Below are positions 53,536 to 64,000 of a stretch of 64,000 nt of DNA, in pieces (within the stretch, counting starts at the first letter, position 1; every line of letters starts with the position of its first letter). The DNA is from Bimastos eiseni. Taxonomy: Eukaryota > Annelida > Clitellata > Crassiclitellata > Lumbricidae. The notes beneath the pieces were generated by a model, which ran no database searches, had not been told where the DNA came from, and worked only from the letters and a program-made list of their open reading frames with translations. The stretch spans positions 30,981,128-31,045,127 of the forward strand of contig OY365807.1 of NCBI GenBank assembly GCA_959347315.1, given 5' to 3'. Both the position numbers and the translations under genes were made by a program.

Positions 53536-55419
53536 ATTCTAGTTTCTCTTCCATCTGCACCCAAAGATGGAACTGATACAGACCATGAGTATGTATGGAA
53601 CAACGAAAGCTAAACGGGTTGTGTAAAGAGCAAAGGTAAGAAATTGCAAAAATTTATATTATATGAACTGAATGACTGGCTGTCTTTATAGAGTTACAGG
53701 TATTAGAGAGAGGGTCATTATGTCTGAAGCTGTACATAGTGGTCATGAATTCTGATTTTAATAGATTCAGGCAGATAATTCGCCACAATCCAGTTCAATG
53801 ACTAGGGGATGGAATAGTGAGTGGGCAGGCAGGATCAACCAATGTGGGCATCTGAATAAAAAATACATTCAGTAATTGTATACAAATCTGTATCTTTATT
53901 TTCATAAAATTTACCCCTAAATCACAAACAGCGCATAGCAATCTAGTTTTGTTTGAACAGGAAGTTGTAAACATTCTGGAATGCATTAACACAATTATTT
54001 CTATAACAACACCGGCCAAAGAATATACAAAGGTTCACCTAAGCTACAGCACACACTAAGCTATAGGTCACAAACTTAAAAGCACTGATCAAAACAAAAT
54101 TGGCAGTAATTGCTCTTAAGAGTAACCTTTGAGTCCAATGCTAGTAACAAAGCAACCAACGTGCGCTAAAATCGTTAGATTTATGGTTCACAGGTGGTAA
54201 CACAATAACAAGTTCTCAGCTACAAAAATATATCCACAGCTTATAAAGAAGAGTAACAAAAGTAAAAGTACAAAATGGAATTATGTAAATTACATCTAAT
54301 CTAGTCAGATGAACTCAAAACAATTCTGACTGAAAATTCTGTGCTGCCTGCTTTTACCTCTTCTACTTTGTATTTCACTCCAGTAACTAATGCATCCCCT
54401 GTAGGCCTCTAACTGTAAATTACTTTATACTGCATTTAAAAGTTAAAGAAAAAAGAATTTTTTGATTCCAAAATACACTTTCCGACATAATTCAGGCAAG
54501 ACACTTTAAGACATAATTACTCAATATTCATACATAAAAACAGAAACAGAAGACAATTTTCATCAAATTTTGTCAAAACTGATATGACAGAAACAAATAT
54601 CACAAGCTTAATTTTAATTCCAAAAAATTTGAACATATGCACAAAGCATTTTAACTGCATTGTCAGTCAGATGGTTGCTTTAGACAAAAAGTACAGAGCT
54701 CAGAAACCGACAAACGGCTATTGACATCTGAGAAAGATCCCAAATATTTTGCCATATACAGGATTAATTTTAATTTAGTATACTTAATCCATGGTTAGTG
54801 ACATTCTTAGGACACTCCTTCAGGTTAAATAAGATTACTATTATTACACCATCATATATTCTTATTGTTGTTACTGTTACAAATACCTTCAAAAACATCC
54901 CTTTTTAAACTATTAGTTTGTTGATATGTAGTACACCATAAACATTACCCACAAAAAGAAACAAAGTCACGTAATATCAGTCCCGCAAATGTATCTAAGG
55001 CTACATCTTCAAAAAAATAAAATAAAAATCATCAAAATTTACTGGTAGCTTTAAATAATGCCAATAATTGGTTGTGACGAGCAATGAGAACAGATTTTTT
55101 AAACAATTAATCTGGACCTGCATTATGCGACTTCACAAGATAACAAATATCTTATCAAGTCTAAACCATGCTTGAAATTTAAACAGTCAGAGAATACTTT
55201 AAATACCTCTACAATTGAATGACAACTCAAGTCACAACATTTACCATAACATTTCATTGCTTTCACAAAAACTTTCTCCGTCTTGTAAAACTAGAGTATA
55301 ATTATATATCTAAATTATAATTATAGGAGCAAATAAAGCATCCTCTGTAAAAAATATTAAGTCTTTGAAGTTAAAAGATCATTTAAATTAGCCATATAAG
55401 ACTGTAACACTCAGGTAAC
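53536..55419 (-). other. Probable 3' UTR/downstream region of the GALNT gene
   Basis: No coding sequence is seen. The AT-rich stretch lies downstream of the GALNT stop codon on the minus strand. A minus-strand AATAAA (complement of TTTATT near 53894) is a possible distal poly(A) signal. The extent of the UTR is not determinable from sequence alone. Confidence 0.3.
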
Positions 55420-55750
55420 TCTCCATCCCCATATCACCCTGACTTCTAATCACCACGACAACCACTATGCATTACCATATCACCATGCCATGACAACCCT
55501 TCACCATTACAACCACTTTGCATCGTCATATCACCGTCACTTACCATCACCACAACACAATCACTCTGTCACCATATCACCGTGACTTCCCGTCACAATA
55601 ACAACCAATCTGCATCACCATATCACCATGACTTTCCATCACAATAACGACCACTCTGGGTCATCGAATCACCATGACATCCCATCACCATAACAACCAC
55701 TCTGCATCACCATACCACCATAACTTCCTATCACAATAACAACCAAAAAC
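55420..55750. repeat. 46-bp minisatellite, about 7 degenerate copies
   Basis: Units of the type TCACCATATCACCGTGACTT, then CC(C/A)(G/A)TCACAATAACAACC and A(A/C)TCTGCA. The last four copies keep an exact 46-bp period. It starts about 200 bp beyond the GALNT stop codon, probably in its 3' UTR. Confidence 0.8.
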
Positions 55751-55956
55751 TGATATGTAATGCCTCACGAAACAGAAACATGACAGAACTACATCATGAC
55801 AATATTCACTTCAACCTCATGCAATCGTACTGTGTTTCTGAAAAGGAATTAAAGGTTACAAAATGAGTATTGAGAAAACGGCAATGAAGCCAGCAATTGA
55901 GCAGAAGGCAACTGAGGTTACGTAGCTGTCATATAGCCAGAAATGAAGTCGGTTAA

Positions 55957-58900
55957 CTACAAGTAGTTTTCAAACTCCCATTTCTGTGAAATGGATCCTG
56001 TGCACGGCTTAATAAACAAATCACCGCCGGTCTTGCCATCCGTGGCATCCAAACAGCCGCCTCCAACATGATGAATTGCTCCACTTGTCTGGAAATTTAT
56101 AGAAGCAATAACAATATCAGACAAAATTACAGCTAACCCAGATATTAAGATTAATTAATAAATAAGTACTGTCGTAATATCGAAGCAATTTTAATAGTTT
56201 AATAATATAATCAACTGTTGTAAAATTTACCTTCATTTATTAATTCCATGCATATACATACTGTTAATTTATTACAACGTCAGATCAAACATGATTATGA
56301 GATCTGTAAATAATGCTTACAATGGCAAAGCAGCAGAGTCATCTGAAAAGACTTCGCAGACAAACCAGCATCACAGAAAATATGTGTCAAATATTTGTCA
56401 TATATTTGTCAAAGAAACAGATAATAATTTTGAATAAAATTACCAGCTGATACATTGGAGACCTATTTATGCACATGTCTAGGCACACTCCACTAAATGT
56501 ACTGTTAAGCCAAGGCTCTCTAAAATATCTAATGAATATGTGAGACATGTTAACATGCAATACAGGAACGTGTTGTATAGCACTACATATTGCTCACTAA
56601 CTTAGATGGAAAATACCGGAAATCCGGAGTACTACTGGTGTTTCTATCTTGTGACTGCAGACATTGCTACAGTAAAGCTTAAAAACATTTGTGCCAAATT
56701 GACTAGGAAACCAATGCAGAATATGTCATTAAAGGATTCAACTATATAATGCAACTTCATAACACAAAGTATATCATTTATTTATAGTTTTAGAGTAATT
56801 GAAATTAAAATTCTTGAAATTTGATATCGCCCTTCTTCCAACATTTTTTGCTTCGAAGTGCACACGCCTCGGCGGTGCAATTGCAGTTGTACTGCAGAGC
56901 AATTGTTCGTCAAGGACTTGCTCAAAGTCCCTACATAGTGACTGACGCCTCGGACGAGGATCGAACCCGCTCACTCAGCGCACACTAAGAGTTACGGACC
57001 GACCGCTCTAACCGATCAGCCACTGTGCTGCACAATAGAGTAATATAAATCCATGTATGATTATATGTATTTCAGCAAGCAGTATGCCAACAAATACTAA
57101 TAAATGGCTGCTGTGACTTTGGCTCTCAATGTCTGAACATAAATCAACCTCCACAGAATGCTGAGCTAAAGATACGAATGTTGAAAAAGGAAATGTGAAA
57201 GGAAGTTTCATGCTGACCCGATCATGACTCCACTTTTGATTTCCTTCCTGATTATGACAGTTCCTCATTTCCACGGCTATATTTTCAAATCCTTCAGCAT
57301 CAAGGCACACCTCTTCTCGTCTGATTTCATCCTTCTTGCTCAAAGAAAAAACCTGTACGAAAAAATAGCAAAATTTCTCAACCAACTTTGATGTGCAAAA
57401 GACCAAGAAAAAAGCATTAGTTTAACTACATGTCTAGAACCATAAGCATCATCGTCTCCATCATCATGACCATAGCCTCACCATCATAAATGATCGTTGT
57501 CAATCATCTTACATCATCACCATGGCTGCCAACTCATAAAAACTTATGGTACTATCATCATGCTAACACTGATGCCAAGGGCAGACACTAACATCGCCAT
57601 CATCAACATCATAATCATCAAAATAGTTAGCGGAAGGCGTATTACCTCTGAGGCACTTTTTCCATTTTGACATGGATAGAGACCAACTTTGAATGCCGTT
57701 CGTTCATTTGCACCCATTGTGTCCAGGCAAAGGTTGCTTGACGGATTACGGATCTAACACAACCAACATCACAGAAGCTCAGCAACGCCAATACGAAAAC
57801 ATCAACCAAACGGTTGTCTACTATAAAAATGCTCAATAGAAACATTTCTTGATAGGTTCCCAGCTCAATGGTGACCAAAGCCACTTAACTATTTCATTAA
57901 CCTCTCAGCTCACATCAGGATTAATTTATTAACCATTATAAAATAGGCTACCATATGATTTGGCCAATCTTGGATGGTCACTCATTATTTTACTGACTGT
58001 TGTTGCCAATGTTATCCAAATTCCGACATTTGGCCAAGTCTGTGGCCATGTGCTGCATGTTCTCCACTGGCTCCCTTTCCAGCAGTGAATCTCGTACCAT
58101 ATCGTCACTTTGGTATGGTGGTCCTTGCTGGATCTCATCCTTGCCTATCCTTGCGACTTCTGCCACTCTACTTTGAGTACACGAGTCACCGCTCTACTGA
58201 GGCCTACACATTGCATATTTACTCAAACAACTACCAAACAAAATCGTGCCTTCTCAGAGGTTGGCCAATTGCTCTGGAACAGGTTCCCTTTGGCGCTATG
58301 CTTGTTCCCCATGGTCCACTCTGACACTTTTTATACTTGCATTGAAGCTGTTCTTTTCAGCCGTGTTTGGGTCAAAAGCGCTCCTGAGCACCCCGAAAGG
58401 GGTCTATACAAATCTTCGTAATGAATGAATAAATTTTTTTACGAGTGTAATTGCCGGCATCGTATTGACAGTGTGCCTTTCGTATGACTGCAGAAGAACT
58501 CCATTGGCCATGGTGCAATAACAGCAGCTCTAATAGAGCTTGCAAATGGCTAGTTGTAAAAGCTAAAAAGCACCACACCCTTGTCTCAATCTCCAAACTA
58601 AACACAGCTTAAAGATCTTGAACAAGCTTAGCAGACACACAAGAAAACATGTTCAAACAAGGCTGGACAAGAAATATAATACCATTCCATAAGCATGGAC
58701 ATTTTCATCAGGAATGAATTTCTCCGGATAGACATTATCCAGATACCACTTGAAACTCTTGCATTGGAGGCGCTCCCGTAGTGCCAGTCGATCAGAAATG
58801 TTACCAACATCCTTACTCTAACAACAAACATTATGTCGTGTAAATAACTAATTGAAAGGAATCACACACTTTCACTCTGAGGAAGGAATAACCAAACACA

Positions 58901-61900
58901 AACCAAATGCAAACAGTCTCATTTAAAAAGAAGTCTTGATTGGATGGCGACCAAAATTCTAGCCCCAACTCAGTCACATTAGAGAACTTGCTAAGCACAT
59001 CTCTCTCACTATGCACCAGAAGTCCTGGAGATAAATGTGGTCCATCAAATGATCTCTACTAACTAGTACTATATAAATGAGTTTATCAGTTGGAAAGCTG
59101 ACAATTCCTATTCAAATTTTACTTTATGGTATGGGTCTTAAAATTGGTACATTTCTCATAACTCAACATAGGTCTATAATGATCAGAGGTAACCAAGTGA
59201 TGTCACATGAAATAAGGTCAAAGTAATGATAAGGTAAAATAGAGTAAGGTTCCATCTGATATGTCGCTGAAAGGTGCTGTAAAGAAATGTTCAAAAGATC
59301 TATATGTAAAAAACTGCTCAGATGCATTCCAGCATATAGAGAGTATTAGAGACCAACTCACATACAATCATTAGAAAATGCTTCATCAGAAGATAATGCT
59401 GTCGTATAAATAAATTGTCAGAAACTCATACAATGAAAAGAAATTATCAGCAGCTGATGACTTACAAGGAGATCCCGACGATGAGTGTAATAAAGACGTT
59501 TGTATCCATCCATCCAAACCTCTGCCAACCGTTTTGAATTTATTCCGTGTGAATCATCCTCTATTTCCAGCACATCATAACAGCAATACAATTCCCAATC
59601 AAAAAAATCACAAACACATTTTAGCATCAAATTAGATCAATTTAGAGTACAAGATCCGAGGCATAGGGCACAGATAAGTAAAATTATCTGTCACACAATT
59701 ATCAATAATAAGGAGCATGTAATAAAAGTGACAGGGAAACCAATGCAGTCAAGAATTCAATTATATTCAACAAACAACTACTAATACCTTAGAGCCAATC
59801 TGTAAAGAATTTCCATTTACTATAGAGAAATCAACAATAAGTGTGCAGTTAAATTTTAAATGCAGCAAAAGAAATGTACATAGTTAACAAAACTGCGAAA
59901 ACGTTTAAAAAGTTTTCATTAGCAACAAATAATTAAACATTGGCCCAAACGAGTGATTTAGCAAAAATTGGTTAGGTTCGAAGTGACGATGAGACCTGGT
60001 AAATATCTTGAATGAGTACACCAAATAAATGCTGAATGATGCGGTTGATATCATATCAAAACCAGAAAGCTAGCTTACGTGTAAATTTGTAGGGATGAGC
60101 AGCACGGAAGATGTGGCCAACTCGACTACATGGGGAAAACTCTAAAACTCCACCACACATCCACGTCTAAAATTAAATAATGTAATTAAGATCTACTAAC
60201 AATCGATGAAGTTCATTAACAAATGTATCAGCAAAGTCACATTTAAATTAAGGCTGATAATGATTAAAAAATTAATCGATTATTATTTTGGAATCCGTTA
60301 CATCAAGCATAAAAAGCTGAAAAACTGTTACAAATAATGATGGTCCTTGACCATTAAAAAAAGTTTTCTTCACAGAAAAAACTTCAATCGTTCCACTTGT
60401 TGCCAGCAATGTGTTTGAACCATAGCAAGTGAAATATTTTATTACAATAATGAGTGAAAACAGTTAATTTTGTTGCCATCTTTGACTTTTCCATCAGTAT
60501 TTACCATGAATGCAAAATGTTTCACAACATCATTGTTTGCCATTTTATTTACCAAAAATGGATCGCTCGGCATCATGAAATAAGTTTAACAAAATTAACC
60601 GAACAAACAAGCATTTAACAGGTTAAAATTTCAAAGAGTAATTAATTAATTAATCATTAAAATTTGCACATCTGATTTTTGGCAACAAGCACAATCAATT
60701 TAATAGTGTGTGTCTATCAGCCTGTCTCTGAACCTGCTTGGGTTAGAGTTATAGTATGCTTATGAAACAGTGACTCAAGACAAAATATATCAAAGCTGCA
60801 CAAGCAACAAAATAAAAGACAGTAATAAAAAGTAGCTATCCTATACCCTAAATGACATCTCCAGATTCTCGCCTCCCCAAACACCCATGCCACGGTCATA
60901 TGCTCCAATTTCATAGAAGAAATTCCGTTCAGCTGCAAAGAGACCTCCAGGCATCGTAGGAGACCTTCATTCAAGAATATCAAATAAAATACGTACAATT
61001 CTTAGTTCATTAGACAGAAATATGCCAAACAATTAATTCATCAACTGCTTTCAACAGAACTGAAACTAGATTCACAGGTAAAAAAAGGGCACAAATAGCA
61101 ACGTATTATAACCAAATGTCAATTTTTTATAAAATCACAAGTTGAATTGAAGCACGAAAGAAAAACAACATGACGAAGGTAATCTCATTATCATAATCTA
61201 GCCAAGTACTACCTGACAGGATCAGCTTCACTGGATCTTTGTTTCAAATCTCGATCAGGTACAGATCGCCACGTAAAGTGCAGACTCCATGTAAACCCTC
61301 CGACAGCCAATCCTCCTCCCCTTGAATATTCCAAGGTTTTATCATTGATGGCATCAATCATTGGACAGATGACAGTTTTACGATTCTTTGCAATGCGATC
61401 CAAAATGTATTCCAACCTAACAACCAACCATTTTCCTTAACATAATATTATAATATAAGGAACATAGTATAATGTAATGAAAACCTTCAAATATAATCCT
61501 ATTTCTAAAATATTTTAGACTTTTTCACACACTGAACCAACAAAGCCATCTTGGAACCGTTTTATCTAAAAACGTTAATACAATCCCAGGCACTAAATGG
61601 GTTAATACAATCCGAGTGCCGGGTGTGATGATCAGCTCTGACTTGGAGGATGACAATGCAAATGGATAAGGTGTTATCTACAAGCACTTCATCAATGTAC
61701 ATTCTCTGAATCCTATAATTTGGATTAACTAACAAAGACGATAAAACTTTGTGCCCGCCTCCTGTTTAAAGACTGACGGCTAATGTGATTGTAATTCAAC
61801 TGAATCACATGTTGTGATGCAGAACGCAGTGCCTTGACAGTCGTAAGATTTGACTCTCTAACAAATGTAAATTATGTTGCGGTTTGACAGCTTGATCTTA

Positions 61901-64000
61901 TGAAATGAATATTCAGCAATGACTGACCACTGGTCATTGACTTCGCAGTGAGCATCAAGAAACACAAGAACTTGACCAGAGGCTACGTCAGCACCGGCCA
62001 ATCGTGCTCTGATCAGACCGAGTCGATCATTTGATCTGACAAGCTTCACCACGCCATCAGGCCACGTTTTGTCAATGTAGCTTTCAAAGTCAGCTCCCAA
62101 ATCCACTAAAAATAAGCCCAAAATGCAATCTGGCAGTGCTCTGCCAATCAAAGATATACAAAAGCTAGACTAATTTCTTTAACTGTGTTAATTAGTATTT
62201 CCATTTAATCAAAGATTTTCATTAACATACTGAAATTTGTTTATTACAAACTTCCCAATATCATGGATTCATGACGTCACTAATTGGGAACCACTTATGA
62301 TAATGTTTGTGATACCTAATAACTTATAATGATGTTATTAAATACTGGGCTTGAGATTCTACATAAAAATTTATTGAACCAGATGAGACGGTACTTTTGT
62401 TGATTGCCTTCTATCACAAACTTATTATTTGTGTTGCACGATGATTGCCTTTTATCGCAAACATGTTGTGTGGTATGGTGGCCAATTGGTTAGAGCTTTC
62501 AGCCTGTAATGCTGAGTGTGCGCCAAGAGTGCGAGTTTAACCCTCATCCGAGGAGTCACCGTATAACAGGGCATCAATCCACCCTGAGTGATGGAGGCAA
62601 ACCCTTTGGTTCCAAAGTGTCAGGAAGGTAAAATATTCCACCGCTAAGACTATAAAATTACCCCTCCTACCTGAAATTGGAGGCATTTGCCTCAGGACAC
62701 TCCTATTGCTCTGCATTACAAGCAAAAAATGTTGGAAGAAGGGCAATATCAAATTTCAGTTTTATTGCATTGACTATTCTGTTTAAATGTGAGTTCTACT
62801 ATGTTACAGTTTTCTGCTGCCAGGTTTCGATACTGGACATATTGTTTCTTTTTGTTGTGAATTGTGGACATTTAGAAGGTGGTCAGAGTCCTGTTTCCAG
62901 TGGGTCAGAGAAAGTGGATTACCAGATGAATCAGGATAAGAGTTATTGAGAGGTGAGACTTAGTTTTGAGATGAGAGCCTGAGGGGTAGAAGAGCTTGAA
63001 GCAGATGACGGTGGGATAAAATAAACAGATGGGTGATTGGCAATGATGGTGATGGAAACGAAAAGTGTGGAATTCAGGAGGCTGATTGTTCCAGAGACGT
63101 CCAGGGTTGGACATGGTAAGGTTGGAGAACTTGAAATAAGAAGTAAGCTGGTGTCAAGAGACGGTCGGGTATACCAGGTTGACTGGATGGTGATGAGTTC
63201 GCAAAGAAATTTGGAATTGAGTCTTGTAAGAAGTAGTAGGTTAGCGGTAGGGCTTTGCAGTGGATTCACTCTGGGACTTTTAGCACATTGCCAGATAGAT
63301 TATTATTGTCATTATTGTTATTATTAATATTATTTGAATCTGAAGTGATGGTCAGCTTCCAGGAGAAGAAGCAATAAGATATCCAAGTGCTTGAAAGCCA
63401 AGGAGACATCAAAATAAATTGTGTATTAGGGATGTAACAATTGTCAATTTCCTGTCCAGGGCTGAGTACTGAGTTTTACAAGGAAAGTTGTACCAAGTAA
63501 GAGATTATAACATTTAAAGAAAGTCTCATTATCTTGATTTTTAGTTTGGTAATATGAACAATTTTTACGAATTTATTGGTTTTTCTTCAGCTTACACTAA
63601 GAAGTAGTAACTAGTAAATACTACAAGTAACAGTATTCGTGTCATTAGTTAGGTCGATTGTCGTGTTGTAAATTAAGAAATCAGATTTTCGCTTTCAAAA
63701 CAGAAAACCGGAATGCCGATTTTTTATTAAAACTTGGACCCATTGTTTGTCCGAGTCCAAGCAATGTTAAGCACTACGAAACCTAGCCAAGCCGATTTTA
63801 GGTTCACCTTTGATGTGAACACACTCTTCACCCAAACATCTGCAATTTGAAGCACGAAATTATGAACCTGATGCCCAGCCATCTGGTTCATTCCAAGGAG
63901 ATATTTGTAATTGACTCAAGCTATACTTCTATGCCAGGACAATGCTCATGGCCGATAACTGATAGAGGTATGTAATAGACGAGTGAAAATCCTACCTGAA
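55957..64000 (-). CDS. GALNT: Polypeptide N-acetylgalactosaminyltransferase (GALNT), 5'-partial
   Basis: Golgi enzyme that starts mucin-type O-glycosylation by moving GalNAc from UDP-GalNAc to Ser/Thr. Minus-strand exons: 62105–61928, 61416–61213, 60964–60847, 60166–60079, 59560–59466, 58817–58683, 57753–57646, 57352–57218, 56088–55957; phases agree, giving 396 aa. A donor at the window edge (TTCAG|GTAGG, exon from 63996) fits the missing phase. Landmarks: [11 protein letters not shown]; the metal-binding DxH in [64 protein letters not shown]-terminal ricin-B lectin has CLD at three repeats and QKW in the last two. The N-terminal anchor and stem lie outside. GNISDR…[14 protein letters not shown] resembles GALNT11 and the last lectin repeat resembles GALNT2, so I do not assign a subtype. 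Confidence 0.92.
56814..57030 (-). mobile_element. tRNA-derived SINE, best-preserved copy, reversed
   Basis: A-box TGGCTGATCGG (complement of 57012–57022) and B-box GGTTCGATCC (complement near 56958–56968). A body follows with GTAGGGACTTTGAGCAAGTC, AATTGCTCTGCAGTACAACT and GCAAAAAATGTTGG, and a 3' GATATCAAATTTCAAG. It lies in the last GALNT intron. Confidence 0.7.
57985..58430 (+). mobile_element. LINE 3' end with ORF2 C-terminal remnant
   Basis: Conceptual translation shows LHWLPFQQ, then [37 protein letters not shown] and SDTFY…LFSR. This is the usual tail of CR1/L2-like ORF2 proteins (LHWLPVxxRI…AFSVxGPxLWNxLP). Stops break it. It ends in CTTCGTAATGAATGAATAA. It is antisense to GALNT, between two of its exons. 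Confidence 0.7.
62470..62760 (+). mobile_element. tRNA-derived SINE
   Basis: A-box TGGCCAATTGG at 62479–62489. The B-box is degenerate (GAGTTTAACCC). The 3' part matches the 56814 copy: GCAAAAAATGTTGGAAGAAG, then GCAATATCAAATTTCAG. It lies in the GALNT intron upstream of the first in-window exon. Confidence 0.65.
62761..63995 (-). other. GALNT intron, no further exon seen
   Basis: Between the SINE and the donor at the window edge I see no reading frame resembling the GALNT N-terminal catalytic blocks. The open frames lack family motifs. The missing exons should lie beyond 64000. Confidence 0.5.

Noticed and set aside
58360..58430. Small gene ending in a TATA-like GTCTATACAAATC
   Set aside because: It is the shared LINE/SINE 3' tail, repeated elsewhere in the window.

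Overview
The window is metazoan nuclear DNA. It has intron-rich genes with GT–AG splice sites and long non-coding stretches full of microsatellites, minisatellites, tRNA-derived SINEs, LINE 3' ends and hAT-like DNA transposons. No bacterial or organellar genes are visible. An AP-4 adaptor subunit (AP-4 is missing from Drosophila and C. elegans) together with an IFT gene argues for a non-ecdysozoan animal. A marine invertebrate such as an echinoderm, hemichordate or lancelet is my best guess, but the sequence does not settle it.

Four protein-coding genes can be built exon by exon with consistent reading phase. (1) A DNAJB6-type J-domain co-chaperone, + strand, 12405–22205, 6 coding exons, 286 aa; its invariant HPD motif reads HPE. 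(2) AP4B1, the beta subunit of the AP-4 adaptor, − strand, 27188–23724, 3 exons, 533 aa; it stops at the end of the trunk with no visible hinge or ear. (3) IFT88, + strand, 28166–47400, 22 exons, 803 aa, complete. (4) A polypeptide GalNAc-transferase (GALNT), − strand; nine exons from 62105 to 55957 carry the C-terminal 396 aa, and the N-terminal exons lie beyond the right edge.

Layout: 1–12.4 kb is intergenic, with microsatellites, a SINE, a LINE fragment and a CpG-rich stretch near 5.1–5.8 kb that may be the promoter or 5' exon of the J-protein gene. 12.4–22.2 kb is the J-protein gene, whose introns hold a 13-bp minisatellite, TA repeats and one hAT-like element. 23.7–47.4 kb holds AP4B1 and IFT88 head to head, with 977 bp between their start codons; a full X-box (RFX site) lies there, as expected for a ciliary gene. 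47.4–55.9 kb is repeat-rich: a decayed repeat array carrying TTACGTCA, two further hAT-like copies, and a 336-bp palindrome inside one of them. 55.9–64 kb is the GALNT gene, with SINE and LINE pieces in its introns.

The four genes do not form a pathway. AP4B1 and IFT88 both serve membrane or ciliary trafficking and may share a promoter region. The most notable points are the HPE J domain, the earless AP4B1, the X-box in the shared promoter, the inverted duplication inside a hAT element, the TTACGTCA array, and an intronic hairpin that pairs fully only in antisense RNA.
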